This document shows positions 24,609 to 36,574 of a stretch of 64,000 nt of DNA, piece by piece. Position 1 is the stretch's first letter. Every line of letters starts with the position of its first letter. The stretch comes from Tamarix chinensis (lineage: Eukaryota > Streptophyta > Magnoliopsida > Caryophyllales > Tamaricaceae): NCBI GenBank assembly GCA_030549775.1, contig CM060172.1:8419861-8483860 (forward strand), written 5' to 3'. The translations under genes and the position numbers were made by a program. The notes under the pieces are model-generated. The model was not told the origin of the DNA. It worked only from the letters and a program-made list of their open reading frames with translations, and did no database searches.

Positions 24609-24840
24609 CTCTTTGTGAGAAGGCTTGCAAATTTCACAATTACCTCTTTCTGATTAGGCTTACATCTTTCACAACTACCTCTTCATGAGAAGACTCATAA
24701 CTTCCACAACAACCTCTTTGTTACAAGGCTTAAAATTTCCATAGTTACCCCCTTTTTAGAATACTTAAAGCTTTCACAAGTTCCTCTTTGTGAGAATGCT
24801 TATAACTTTAATGAGTGCCTTTCGAAAGAAGGCTTAAATT
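24609..24840. repeat. 35-bp tandem repeat, about 6.6 copies
   Basis: Units start at 24609, 24644, 24679, 24714, 24749, 24784 and 24819, each exactly 35 bp. The consensus begins CTCTTTGTGAGAAGGCTT and ends TTTCACAACTAC. Units differ at several positions. It lies downstream of protease in the Tat-like element, where such arrays commonly arise. Confidence 0.8.
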
Positions 24841-25149
24841 TATGACATCATTATTTTGTTTAAGGAATGAAACATTTACTATAACAGACATTTTTTGGAG
24901 ACATTGACAAATCATATTGCATATCATATATCAAAAAAAGAAAAACTTTTATTTCTTTCCCCTGAAAAATCAAATCATATTACACCTTTCTTTTTCCTAT
25001 TTCCATCTAATCATTAAAGGGCACCCTTAACGTCTATTGCATAACATTTTTATGCCAATCTCCTATAGGCCTGGACATTTCCCCATCCTCCATCAAGTAA
25101 TAATCTCATTAATAATCTAACCATGAAAAAGTTGGCAACTAGCTTGTTA

Positions 25150-25411
25150 AGGGGAAGTCATCCTAATATCATGTTATATGCTAATAGGCAGGACACTATA
25201 ACAAATTTTACTCTAATGTTCTCAAAGACCTTAGCTTATGGATAATTAAGGTAAGGTCTACAATTCCCTTTGATTTTATAATATCATTAGTGAATCCTAC
25301 TAAGAGCCAAATTTTATTTATCAAACGTTCATCTAATAACTCTAGTATGCTATAAGATTCATCAAAAATTCCATCCATGAAAGTGCCTATGTCTATGAGA
25401 TATCTATTCAT
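25150..25411 (-). pseudogene. pol: Tat-type gypsy protease fragment
   Basis: The minus frame at 25208-25411 reads NRYLIDIGTFMDGIFDESYS, then LLVGFTNDIIKSKGIVDLTL. It aligns with the plant Tat/Ogre protease pattern VLVDxGSSADIL ... LVGFxGxxxxxxGxIxLP. The catalytic triplet D-T/S-G reads D-I-G. Further left a broken VKFVIVSCLLAYNMILG continues the domain. It is dead, and the polymerase expected next is missing. Confidence 0.6.
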
Positions 25412-25559
25412 TGAGGAATTTTAATCTACACTTATATAACTAAAGGATCCTCATGATGATCCACCATATTTTTCCCTCATCCTTTCCTATAAAACTAACT
25501 TAATATTCCCATGTTCTTGCTCTCATATTCTTTTCATGGAAGTTAGCACTTTGAATGCA

Positions 25560-27255
25560 TGCTTTTGAGGCCTAATTATGTGTTTCTACCAAGGAATCTT
25601 GCCCAAAAAAATATATATATATATTATCATCTAATCTCCTGAGGCTTAGTAAGGTAGAGGAAAGTCTTAGGCCAAGTGTGTTTCTTACCTAGCCAAAGGT
25701 ATGTGCACATATCTTTTCAAATGACCCTTACACACAAATTCTTTTATGACATCCCTTAATGATGAACACTCTTTTTTAGTGTGTCCATGTTCTTCATGGT
25801 AAGGAAACCACTTGTTATTATTATATCTATAATTTATATCTTTTTTTTATAATAAATGGCCTTAAAATGTATATTTGTCATTTCCTACAATAAATATTTG
25901 TGAAAGGATAGCCATTAGTGGTGTATATCGTCAAATCTTCCAACTTGAATATATTTGGAAGCTAGCTATAATAACAACCTTAGATCCTCATAGTCTCATT
26001 TTAGCACATACACTTCTTTTCTAGTCTCTTTGTTGGCATTGAGGATGATATTATCCTTCTAGCCACTAACCACTTGCCTTAATCATCTATTCTTTCTTCC
26101 ACATCTTTTCTTAGAGAAGTGTACAATTTTTTTTAGGCCAGTTATAAATTTTCCAGTAAATCTTTATCAACTAAACCTCAAAGGAAGGATAATCTTGTGA
26201 TGCCATTGCCCAACATATCAATATGTCAGACTTATTTGTAAAATCTATTTATAAATGAATAAATAGATTTTCTCAAGCATTAAGAAAATCCCATTAAGGA
26301 TGAAGATTCATTTTTAGGCTATCAACTTGCATCATATCACTCAACAAAAGTAATCACAAACTGCAATAAAGAGTTTATTGATTGTGTATTAAGTTTCCTA
26401 AACCATCTCAACATTTCTCCTTAGAAAATACCAAATAATGCCTTATGTAACGTCTTATATCATTCATGAGCTAGAAATATAGTATTACTTCTATAATCCC
26501 ATTAAGTTTCCTAAACCATCTCAACATTTAAATGGTATTTTAGATCTTTGAAACCATGAAATGGTTTAAATGTTTGAATTCTTATCTTTTGTACCAAACA
26601 TTTAGATATACTTACTGTGATGGGTGTCTGTAAGCTATAGCCATCAGTGCCATATTTCCTCTCCCCCCATGGCTTCTAAATCTTCCCTACCCTTTGATCT
26701 ATGATTCTACTATTAGAGTCTTCATCACCTCTAGTAGTCTAATAACCATCAAGCTCTAGATTTTCTTTATCATCTTTGCTACTCCTATAGGAATCATATC
26801 TATGATTTTCTTGTTTATATATATATTAATGTGGTATACATCATTTGTTCTACTTGAGCATATATGTCTTTCTCTATTGTCTCATTTAGGAGGACTTAAA
26901 TATTTTTTCCATCTTCTACTCCTAGTCCTCTTGGCTTGGGTATCGTCAATCGACCCTACTTCTACTTTTTAGACAACAACACTACCTCATCTAATCATTA
27001 TCGCCCTCTCTAGAAGGTTTAGAGACTTCACTAAAGTTTCTTTTAGTGTGTGTAAGCGCGATCTTGATATATAAGGTGTAGTAATTGGTTGTGGGTTTGA
27101 GCTAGAGGAGCTAGAAATTCCATGATCATTTCTTGAATGGAAGGTTGAAGCTCAACATTATTAGCTTGAATATAAGATATAGTAGCTAGATTATCCTCCC
27201 TAAAAAGATCACTAGTATTAGGATCAAATAGTTTAGAATGTTTTTGGGGAGACAT
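25560..27255 (-). pseudogene. gag: Tat-type gag remnant
   Basis: The minus frame 27043-27255 begins MSPQKHSKLFDPNTSDLF and continues EMIMEFLAPLAQTHNQLLHL, suggesting the gag start. Near 25670-25810 a segment like YHEEHGHTKKECSSL...KGHLKRYV of Tat gags can be followed through shifts. The region between is broken by many stops and I could not trace it fully. Gag lies directly upstream of the protease and downstream of the LTR at 27290-27700. Confidence 0.5.
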
Positions 27256-27289
27256 TACTTTTTGTAAGGATCCCCATAGATGATGTATG

Positions 27290-27700
27290 TTGTTGTTAGT
27301 TATTTTTGAGCCTAGAGATTTTTATAGAATGAAGTGGGTGTTCAATAACTAAGGAGTGGTGAGGGGAAAATTCATAGGGAAGACAAGAGAGTAAAATTAA
27401 GGCAGTTGTGTTATGAATTTTATATGTCTAAAATGGATACAAGACCGTATATAAATAGGGGTAGAACAAAGGAGAATGAAGAAAGGAAAATATTGTGTGC
27501 TCAAGCATAATGAACTACCCTTATGGAATAGGATAATGACCTGATATAGAACTCATAATGTTATCTTAGACTAGTCTGAATAAGAGATGAGTATGTCTAG
27601 AAGCATTTTAGCTAATCCTCATCCTTAGGGCCAACACTCCAAGGCTGAGGTATGCTAGTTTGGGAAATACCATATCAGGTACAAATTCCAATTCCAATCC
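27290..27700 (-). mobile_element. LTR of the Tat-like element
   Basis: Read on the minus strand it contains CCCCTATTTATATACGG, a good TATA box with downstream leader, then ACTCCTTAGTTATTG and a CTCAAAAATAACTAACAACAACA end. Just after it, near 27268-27290, ATCTATGGGGATCC is a weak match to a tRNA-Arg-type primer site. It is homologous to 15530-15900. The upstream border (right side) is not found. Confidence 0.5.
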
Positions 27701-28375
27701 ATGTTATTAAAGAAAATAGACATATTAATTCAACTTAGTGTTTATTATTTACAATAGAAATTTCAAGAAGACATATCCAACAAAGATAAAATAAGGAAAT
27801 CATACAATCAATCTTAACCCTAATGTTATTACCCTACCTTTACTAAGATGATGAAATAAATCAATTCAAACTAACTTTTATACAAATACAAACTCACAAT
27901 CTAAGGATGATGAAATCAATGAATTCAAACTAACTTTTATACAAATACAATCTCACAATCTAAGGTAATGATCTCTAAGGATGAATCAACAATCAATTAT
28001 CTAAATACTAAGATAACTAATGAAAGAAGCCAAATGACATAAAACTATATACAAACTAGGCACCAAATTCCTTAAGTATGTGTACCCCATATAGGGATGT
28101 GAGTCCCTAAAAATAGAAGTGGGCTCTCTTAACCAAAGGTCTTCTATGCGGTAGAGGATAATTCTAAGGCACAAGACTCTTTTCTAAACTCAAGTTATCT
28201 TCCACTGGAAATTATTAGTGTATTATTCAAGCCATCCCCTTATTACAAAGAGGATACTAAGATCCATACACAACAACCAATCATTTCATCCACAACGTAA
28301 CCACTAAAGGTGAAATAGAAAACTAATCATGAAGGCCTTAACCACTAAGGGTAAAAAAAAAACTCGTAATGAAGG
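27701..28375. other. AT-rich flank with a 59-bp tandem duplication
   Basis: I see no gene. A 59-bp unit beginning GATGATGAAAT and ending CACAATCTAAG is repeated at 27847-27905 and 27906-27964 with about three differences. The right edge is the TTAGG target duplication of the next giant LTR. Confidence 0.7.
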
Positions 28376-28890
28376 TTAGGTGTAACACCCCCAAATTTAC
28401 TACTGAAAAAAATTTTTTAATAAAAAGATTCAATAGAATCGAAAAGATAAAACCATAAACTTGAGGGCATTACCCCCATACTTAGTACCATATCGGTTCA
28501 CTCCTACCGTTCCAGTGCTAAGTGCTAAGGCTAATAAGGTTAACATCTAATACGAGTCATTACTAAAACACAAATCATTAGTAAAACACAAGTCATATAG
28601 AAATTCGAGTGCGATTTAGGATTATAATCGACAGAGTACGTAGCTAGAGTTTTTCAAAACATAAAGAATTGTTTGACACCACATAACTAAAATAAAATAA
28701 TACATGGTCTAATAAAGAAACAGAGTCCAGCCGAGTCGCTCTCGATCCCCAAGTCAGGTCTAGGATCAACGCTCAGCCCCACCCGATGCCTCGTAAGTGT
28801 CGTAGGCATTGAAGGTGTCATCCCCTACCTGCACAAGCTCAGATGGGTCCTCTACTTGTGGGAATGAGTAGCACCCATGAAACAAGTGAT

Positions 28891-28914
28891 CAGTACACTA
28901 CGTACTGAGTAAGG
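28891..28914 (-). promoter_or_regulatory. AGTAC/GTACT inverted repeat block
   Basis: AGTAC-ACTAC-GTACT is followed by GAGTAAGG, 510 bp from the LTR edge, matching 8077-8100 with two changes confined to the loop. The stem bases are unchanged between the two copies. Confidence 0.5.
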
Positions 28915-29066
28915 TAACAGATGCACTAAGTTCGACACATAGAGAATATAACATAAGAATGATCATATAGGTAACATACAATGATACATGTAATACGGGT
29001 AGGTTACTTTTCAATTAACTTATTCTTTAGTCACCTGAATAATATGTTCATTCCACATATACTCTT

Positions 29067-29450
29067 TAATAGTCCATGTGAGTACGGGAACCCCACTATT
29101 ATAGCTAGTGGACCGGAATACATACAGGGCAGAATGCTCCTGACCACTATTATTCGCCGGTGGACCGGTCTCTAGGGCAAAACTCTCTTGGCCGCTATTA
29201 TTCGCTAGTGGACTGGTCTGGCCCCAACTCACATGGTGTTTCACTGTAGGTTCTCGGTGTATTTTCCATGGCTTAACTTCATTACTCTGGTTTGTTGAGC
29301 ATGGGATCCCCCACTATTATAGTCAGTGGACCAGAAATCATGCAAGGTAAAACACTCCTGGCCACTATTATTCGCCGGTGGAACGGTCTCTAGGGCACCC
29401 CATCTCCTGGCCACTATTATTCGCCGGTGGACCGGTCTGGGCCCACCTCA
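29067..29450. repeat. Array of six hairpin-like CCACTATTAT...GGTGG units
   Basis: Six units CCACTATTATTCGCCGGTGG plus ACCGGTC occur near 29093, 29141, 29192, 29310, 29360 and 29412, in two blocks of three separated by GTGTTTCACTGTAGG. Several changes in one arm are matched in the other (for example GCTAGTGG against CCACTATTATAGC). The array ends in ACTTTAAGTGGATAGTATCTTATT. Confidence 0.75.
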
Positions 29451-30620
29451 ATAATCTTTTACTTTAAGTGGATAGTATCTTATTCGTGTCTTATTTGTTG
29501 AACTTTACACCCTTGACATGCATGTCATCAATGTTCTACTTCTATCCTCTAAAGGGGGCTTGTTCTATATCTTAAGACTCCTGCACCCCTTATCATGCCC
29601 CAACATCCATTCCCCCTTACCCTTACACATAATGAAAACCAATTCCTAAGGATGTGGGTTCAGGCCTATCACCTCATGACCTGAAACTCTACCTACTATC
29701 ACCCTCTAGGGTTTTCCTTGAAAACCCTAATTGGACCTATGTGGCCCAACTTCCTCTCACTTACACCACATTTACTTCCTTCATCGCCCCACACCTTATC
29801 TCAATTAGATCCAATCCTAAATCATATCACTTTACCTCTTGACTTCGCATGTGAATTGAAAAACCCTAGTTGGCCACTTCAAACCCTAGTATGTTTCTTC
29901 TCCCACAAGTAACCTCTCTATTTCTCACTTAATATGTCTTTTCTCCCATGGTACCCATACTCACCCTTTACATAATAAATTTCCACTCTTAACCTGTACT
30001 CTACTCTCCCTTAATAATTTTTTTTACTTCCACATTTTCCAGATTATTGCTTCCTCCCAAAACCCTAATTGGGTCCCTTATACTCAACCTACGTACTATT
30101 TTCATCCCAAGTCTCCAATCACTCCACAACTCTCCCCTTAGCTTATTTACACCCTAAATCAACTTTTCTCACGTAAAGATCACCCCCATACAAGTTTTAT
30201 CCATCCCATGCAAACACCCAAAGTCCCCATGCAAATTTTAAGATTCCCATGCATGGTTTCCATCTCTCATTCATTTTGGTCATTCCTTTCTCTTTAATTT
30301 CCTCTCATGGATCATAATGTATTTTGGTCAACCTTATATCCCCCTTAGTGAACTCACTTCCCATTTTATTTCTTTTTTCCCTTTCATTCCCATATCATAT
30401 TATTAACTGTCCTAGTATGCATGTCCTAGAAGGTCATATCATATCACACCATATACACACATCACACTCATGTCATAAGAAAACACATACAACATACCTC
30501 AACCCCAAGCTACGCTACACATAAGACAACTTAATGATAATCATCCAATACATGACATAGTGTGATATATATAGCATCCAAGGCATACAAGTCACATAAC
30601 ACACATGGGCCTTAGCTACA

Positions 30621-30659
30621 TCCTTACCTAAAGCAACACCGAGCTTGGAGCATGCTTCT
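30621..30659 (-). promoter_or_regulatory. Near-palindrome plus splice-donor-like motif
   Basis: The minus strand reads GAAGCATGCTCC (30648-30659), then CTTTAGGTAAGGA (30621-30633), as in 9793-9829 and 49638-49675. The AG/GTAAGG core is identical in all three copies. Confidence 0.45.
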
Positions 30660-31326
30660 ACGACTCCTTAGGGTTTTGGCTCAATTCACCTATAAGAGGA
30701 AAAACTAAGGATTAGTTTCCCTCCTACCAAAAGTACCATTACTCCTTGTTTTATTCTAAGATTAGGGTTATTATTATTAAAGGGAGCATTATACTTGAAA
30801 ACTAGAGTTTTTATCTTCAAGTTAGCCCACTAGATATTACTAGTCAAAATATGTTTATTTCAATAATTATTGCTATACTTATATTATTAAACCTACTAGC
30901 TTTATTATTCTAAAAATAGTACTAATACTAATTGTAGCAAAATAGTGATAATAATAATAGTAATGCTAATGCTTATGGTGATAGAAACCCTGGCATTTTT
31001 AAGGCTAAGTCCAATAATAGTGTTAGGTTTAAAATAATAATATAATAATTGTAATACCAACAAAGTACAAATATTCCTAAAGATAATAATAATAAAAGTT
31101 ATATTTTGAATAACAATAATATAAGGGTTTAATGTTTTTGTCACAATAATAGTAATAAAATAATAACAATAATAATAGTAATAACTAATAATGATACCAT
31201 AGTAATAATGTTAGTGACAAAGGCATTAGGAATAATATGAGAAATATTTGAATATTAAATAGAAAAAATACTAAGACTTATGTATTCTTCTTCTTTAACA
31301 ACAAAATGATAATACGCCAACTTTGG

Positions 31327-31334
<8 letters not shown>

Positions 31335-31388
<54 letters not shown>

Positions 31389-31662
31389 GATGATGATGAT
31401 GATCATGATCATGATGATCATGATGATCATGATGATGATGATAATAATGTTAGGTATAATAATAATAACAATGATAATAATAATCATAACCAAAATGATA
31501 ATAATAATATAAGGATCCAATTATTTATATTAATAAATAAAGGTGATAATGGACAAAGTCAGTATTTACAATATTAGCAAGGAAATAATGATAATGATAG
31601 TGGTAATAATAGTAGTAATAATACCAATAATAATGATAATAAAGTTAGGGTTATTGATAGTA

Positions 31663-31700
<38 letters not shown>

Positions 31701-31873
31701 GATAACTATTTTAATGCTAAGGTTGTAGCCTTTTAATTAGTATACCATAGTTATAAATATTTCTGAAATTAGGTTAGGTCATAAGAGTGATACATAATAA
31801 TAATATTAATAAGGGTAATGATAGTAATAATAACAATTATTATACAACACTAATAATAATAATAATAATAATA
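31335..31873. repeat. AAT and ATG/ATC microsatellites
   Basis: AAT runs lie at 31335-31377, 31660-31700 and about 31853-31873. Between them, 31388-31440 mixes GAT and CAT triplets into repeated ATGATCAT palindromes. Ile-rich, Met-rich or Asn-rich frames here are microsatellite translations. Confidence 0.9.
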
Positions 31874-31924
31874 TTAAAGATAATATTATTAATATTACTA
31901 GAAATTATTAACACTTACAGAAAA

Positions 31925-33030
31925 TAGTTTAGGGGCTGGGGAAGTTGGAGTACCACCTCAGGTCGGCGGCGGAACCGGTAGGGGCGGTAGAGGAGAGATA
32001 GAGGTGGAAGGATGGCTATGTAGGCTAAGAGAGAGGAAGTGGAGGGGTGTTTGTGGTGGTGGAAGGTGCAGCAGGTGGAGAGGGGTGGAATGGAGGTGGT
32101 GTTGCAGTCGAGAGTGGCGGCGCACGGTAGTTGGTGTAGTGGCCGAAGGTGGTCGAAGGTGGTGGGAGATGGAGAAAGTGGAAGGAAAGGGAGGCAGGGG
32201 GAGATGAAGGTATGGGAAGGTAGGGGAAGGTTTCCTGGGTGTTTTGGAGGGTGGGGGAGGTGTTGGTTGCAGCGAGGGGCGGCGAGGGGCTGTAGTGGGC
32301 TGATCGAGTTGACCACTTTGCATGGCGAGGGCAGCTCATGCAAGGTGGCTCGGTTTTGTAGAAGGAGATGCAGGGAAGTTTTGGGTGGGTGGAGTTTGCG
32401 GTGGAGGTTGTCAACGGCGGTGGAGTAAGGGTCTGTTTAGGTGGCAGCGGAAGGCTAGAATTCTGGGCTTGCAAAAAAAGGGAGCTCAATTATGGCTGCC
32501 TTGGGAGTGTATTTATAGACTAATTGAGGGGGAAAATGACAAAGGGAGAAGAAGACAACCAAGGGAAATTGAGGCAGGTCACCGACTTGCGGTGGCAGGC
32601 GGCGCATGCCCTACAAATTATAGGGTACGTTTGGCTCAGGGTGGGGAAAAGGAAAGGATGGAAACACACGTGAGGAGGGAGGATGGGTAGGCTGGGTCAA
32701 AAATGGAAAGGAAAATGACAGGGGTGGCAGGGGAGGACAGCCAGACAGAGCAGGTGGCCATCGGCAGGCACAGGACTACGGGTCGAGGTTGTAGTCGGCA
32801 TGAGGAAGAAGAAGATAGGGGCGAGGTGGACCAATCGGTCTATGGGAAAAAAAATAAAATAAAGAAAAAAAAGGTTGCTCGGCTGGCCAAAACAGGTGAG
32901 AGGGAGATGGACGATGTGCCCTGGGCTACGCGAGACGGGCTAGGTGGAGTTTGGGCGGCGACTGGCCCAATTGGGGAGGAGAAGGAAAAATAAGGAGAGG
33001 AGAAAGAAGGAAAAAGGAAAAGGAAAAAGA
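31925..33030 (-). other. GC-rich leader island with TATA box
   Basis: The island is G-rich on plus and C-rich on minus. It has overlapping open frames on both strands (for example 31915-32343 and 32025-32489 minus, 32322-32690 plus) as expected from skewed GC-rich DNA. None has a recognisable domain. TATAAATAC on the minus strand at 32509-32518 lies 835 bp from the LTR start. A purine tract follows at 32990-33030. Confidence 0.6.
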
Positions 33031-33358
33031 TAAAAAAAATTCTTGGGTTGGGGGTATTTGGTCTTTAGTTATTTATATAATTAAGTTAGATATTTAAATT
33101 TAATAATAATTATTTTAAGAATAATAATTAAATCTATTTTTAGATTAATTAGGCTATTTTGGGTAAGTTTTCATTAACTTCCATGTTAGTTAGTAAAATG
33201 TCAAAATTTTCTCTAAATAATTTATTTATTATTTTCTCCTTGCTTTGTCTTTATTAATCCCATTTAGTTTTTAATAAAATAATTTTTTTACTTAATTCCT
33301 CTAATAAATCCCTATTTTTCCAAATTCCTAAATTAGGGTTTAGGGGTATTTCATTAGG

Positions 33359-34863
33359 TAGGCAAAAGCCATAACATCATAACAAATTACCGATTAGTTC
33401 CTATTCCATCCGTTTTATTCAATTATTCCAAAGTCAACATAGAGTGTACAATTGAGAAGGTGGTCAACACTAAGGCAAATTACCTAATACTTAGCTAAGA
33501 ATAAAATTCACTAAGACTTAGCATAAGACAACCACATAAAATGAGTCACTTCTTAATAACTACCTAAACAACTTAAAAAGCTCACAATGACCTAAAATAC
33601 TACTAAGGCATAAGGCTAAAAACAAATATACGAAACAAAATGTGTAAACCCAAAAAAAAAACAATGTATGCCATAAGCCTAAGTAAAATAAACCATTAAA
33701 AGCAAGGAATAACAATAACAACAAAACTAGAGGCATATGAGCCAACTAAGGGAAGATAATACCTAATCGAGCAAAACCACTTCATTTAAAAATCTCAAAA
33801 AAAAAATATTACTCCTAAGATGAAAGAATTGAAGATATAAAAGAGAAAATGATGGTGGAAGCCAATTAAAAAAAATTTCCCAAAAAATAATATTCACATA
33901 AAATACCATTTACCGACATTAACGAGAAAATACTTTATTATCATATATAAATATTTATCAAAATAATTTTCAATTAGTCTTCTCAAAATATAATATTTAT
34001 GCTAAATCACTATTAACCTCAAAACAATAGTAATGTTAAAATACTATTAATGCTAAAGTATTATTCTCATTATATGTATTATTCCACTTGAATATTTAAA
34101 ACTAATAAAAACAATCCAAACTAATAAAACTATTCTCAATAAGCATAAAGTGGATTGCAAATAACCAATAACATAATAAACAAACCTACAAAAGCAAAGA
34201 ACATCAATGAAGAAACCTAAACCATTTAAAACATTAACCACATACTAGACATGCTCTACAAGTCAAAACAAAAAAAAAATTATATATAATGTTTAACTTA
34301 AAGGTGCTAACAAATACGATGATATCATTAGATTTCTAAAACGTCAACCACAGCATCCATAATCATACAATATTAACACATCTAGATTAAAGGATTGAAT
34401 CCCTCAAATTTTTAAACAAAAAAATAGAAGCCTAATTATGCTTAAATTGAAACATGTTAAACATGAAAAATAAAGTAGAACCATGAACCATTAACATAAA
34501 ACCCACCAATTATATTAAAACTCACTAACACTATATAAATGCATAAAATATCAAACCATCACAATCATTAATGAAAATTAGGCTAAAGTTTAAACATAAC
34601 AAATAACTTATTTATATTCTATTTACTTAGGATTTGGAAGGTTTACCATTAATCTAACTTTTCAACACTAATGAAAAGGTAAAATATAACCTATATCAAT
34701 CATGGAAGGGATTAAGGAAAATAATACTTGAAAACCAACATAAAAAAGAAAGGGAATAACAACTTATTCTTAAAGTATACAAATGATTCAATGCCATAAA
34801 CCATAATAGATATTTTCCATGAATTCCACAAGAAAATTAGGGAGAAAGGTGGCATGGAAAAGA
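33359..34863. other. AT-rich repeat flank, no supported gene
   Basis: Minus frames at 33560-33745 and 34053-34241 are hydrophobic but lack any family signature. The segment is probably the left part of an old AT-rich repeat that continues at 39260 on the other side of the inserted giant LTR. Confidence 0.45.
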
Positions 34864-35407
34864 ATAAGTGTAACACCCCCAAAATTCACTCCTAAATTCT
34901 TTATTTTGAAAGAATAGAGCGGAAGCTAGCAAAGAATTTGGGAAATGTTACCGCCACATCTAACACAAGATAAATGTCAACCATCTATCTCATGCTAGAT
35001 GCAAGGCTAAAACCTATCAAACAAAATTTCAAACATCTATGTGGTGAGGATAAACTCCCACAAGGAGATATCTACAGGCAGATGACAAGTGAATCAATTC
35101 ACTAAATAAAATCATCACTGAATGAATCAGCGGAACCTATGAAATAAATCTGAATTTTAAAAGCTTATCAGAGTATGAGGAATTAAGAGTCAATTACAAT
35201 ACCCTTCATATTTTAAATACAATACTTGAAACTTCCAAAAATAAATACAATCAAACAAGACAATTCCCGATAGATCAAATTCCGGATTGCCTACTCTCTC
35301 AAGTCAAGCCTTCCACCCCAAAACAGTATCCGATCTTAAACCTACACAAGAGGTCTACTCCCCACCATCAGTAGATCATCACAGGACCCATTCAACCAAG
35401 GTAGCAT

Positions 35408-35432
35408 CCGTACGGGTCTGGTACTGAGTAAA
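35408..35432 (-). promoter_or_regulatory. Variant of the GTAC...GTACTGAGTAA block
   Basis: GTAC, seven bases and GTACTGAGTAAA lie 540 bp from the LTR edge. The GTACTGAGTAA half is kept, while the first arm and loop are altered compared with 8077-8100. Confidence 0.4.
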
Positions 35433-35692
35433 TCAAGACTACCCAACTCATGAAAGGAAACATGAAACACATAAGATATAAAAGACTCTAGCTTATAATT
35501 CTCATGCTCAATTATACATTTATTACATACAATAAAACATAGGGTCATGGATTCATACTTACAGGTGCATTACTAGACATGACGACACATAAGATACAAG
35601 CATACAAGAAATCACGATCACATGCTAAGTAACACCAATCCAACGATCCAATAATAATCATTACTACATCCGATTTTATTTATTTACGATGA

Positions 35693-36232
35693 GTTTAGGG
35701 ACCCTACTATTCTTAAACCGGTGGAACGGTTTGAAGCACCTCTCGGGGACAACACACCCAAGCCACTATTATCATCCAGTGGAACGGATCCTACACCTTT
35801 CAGGGCAAAACCCTCCTGAGCCACTATTCTTAACTTGTGGAACGGCTTGAATCACCTCTCAGGGACAGGACATCTGAGCCACTATTATCATCCGGTGGAA
35901 CGAACCCTACACTTGGTCCTGACTCACGTAATCTTTCACTTTAAATAATTAGTGTCTTATTCATTACTTAATTCATATCATATTCTTATTCACGTTGAGT
36001 ATAGGGCCTCATTATTCTTAATCCGGTGGAACAGACTGAAGCACCTCTTAGGGACAAATCACGTGAGCCACTATTATCATCCGGTACACCTCTTAGGGCA
36101 AAATGTTCCTGAGCCACTATTCTGAACCGGTGGAACGACTTGAATTACCTCTCATGGACAGGACACCTGATCCACTATTATCGTCCTGTGGCACGGACCC
36201 TACACCTCGGCCCAACTCACGTGATCTTTCAC
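35693..36232. repeat. Array of eight hairpin-like units
   Basis: Eight units of CCACTATTATCATCCGGTGG or CCACTATTCTTAACCGGTGG, followed by AACGG, sit in two blocks of four (about 35700-35910 and 36007-36205). TATTAT and TATTCT types mostly alternate. Each block ends with ATCTTTCACTTTAAAT and a TTAGTGTCTTATT or TTAGTATCTTATT tail, as in the other giant LTRs. Block duplication is evident. Confidence 0.75.
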
Positions 36233-36554
36233 TTTAAATGATTAGTATCTTATTCAAGGATTTTAACCGACCATAAATCAGGCCCACATAAATAATTCCA
36301 TGACATAAAGATACAGCATAGGATATCATATAATTTCAATCCATACTCAACCATTCACATACTCAAATACATACCATATTCAAGTGTCATACTAACATGC
36401 ATTGACATTTAGGCTATGAATTCGTACATACATAAAATTTCCACACAGAATACAGCATACGCTGGATAGGATTAAATGATCAATAAGCATAGTCATCACC
36501 TTCCACTCAGAACAGAAATACATCCAAATTTCATCATGAGTAAAGGTAAGTAGT

Positions 36555-36574
36555 GACCTACCTTAATCCGAAGC
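36555..36574 (-). promoter_or_regulatory. Possible splice-donor-like motif
   Basis: The minus strand reads CGGATTAAGGTAGGTCAC at the place where the sister LTRs have CTTTAGGTAAGG. The AAG/GTAGGT core is still donor-like, but the adjacent palindrome is missing. Confidence 0.25.

Larger units (their letters stand above)
21810..27700 (-). mobile_element. Decayed Tat/Ogre-like gypsy element
   Basis: Reading leftwards on the minus strand there is an LTR with a TATA box (27290-27700), gag (about 25560-27255) and protease (about 25150-25411). A tandem repeat follows at 24609-24840, then a coding-like stretch on the opposite strand (22250-23950). RT, RNase H and integrase are not seen, so the copy is internally deleted or non-autonomous. 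A tandem repeat and an opposite-strand extra ORF between pol and the 3' LTR are known traits of Tat-lineage elements, and the protease resembles that lineage. The left border is uncertain, because the element at 18-21.8 kb may be nested in it and its 3' LTR may be 15530-15900. Confidence 0.5.
28381..33353 (-). mobile_element. Giant solo LTR with TTAGG target duplication
   Basis: Plus-strand ends are TGTAACACCCCC and GGGGTATTTCA, flanked by TTAGG at 28376-28380 and 33354-33358. At 4,973 bp it has no gag, pol or internal LTR pair, so it is best read as a solo LTR. It matches 7586-12224 along its whole length and shares an inverted repeat TGTAACACCCCC/GAGGGCATTAC within the first 95 bp. It is the best preserved copy at both ends. 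Inferred transcription is on the minus strand from the TATA box at 32509-32518. It carries long AAT arrays and a GC-rich leader island. Confidence 0.9.

Noticed and set aside
32004..32993. Several overlapping 60-154 codon frames on both strands
   Set aside because: GC-rich skewed sequence gives open frames in many phases. None shows a domain or is conserved in the sister LTR at 11 kb.
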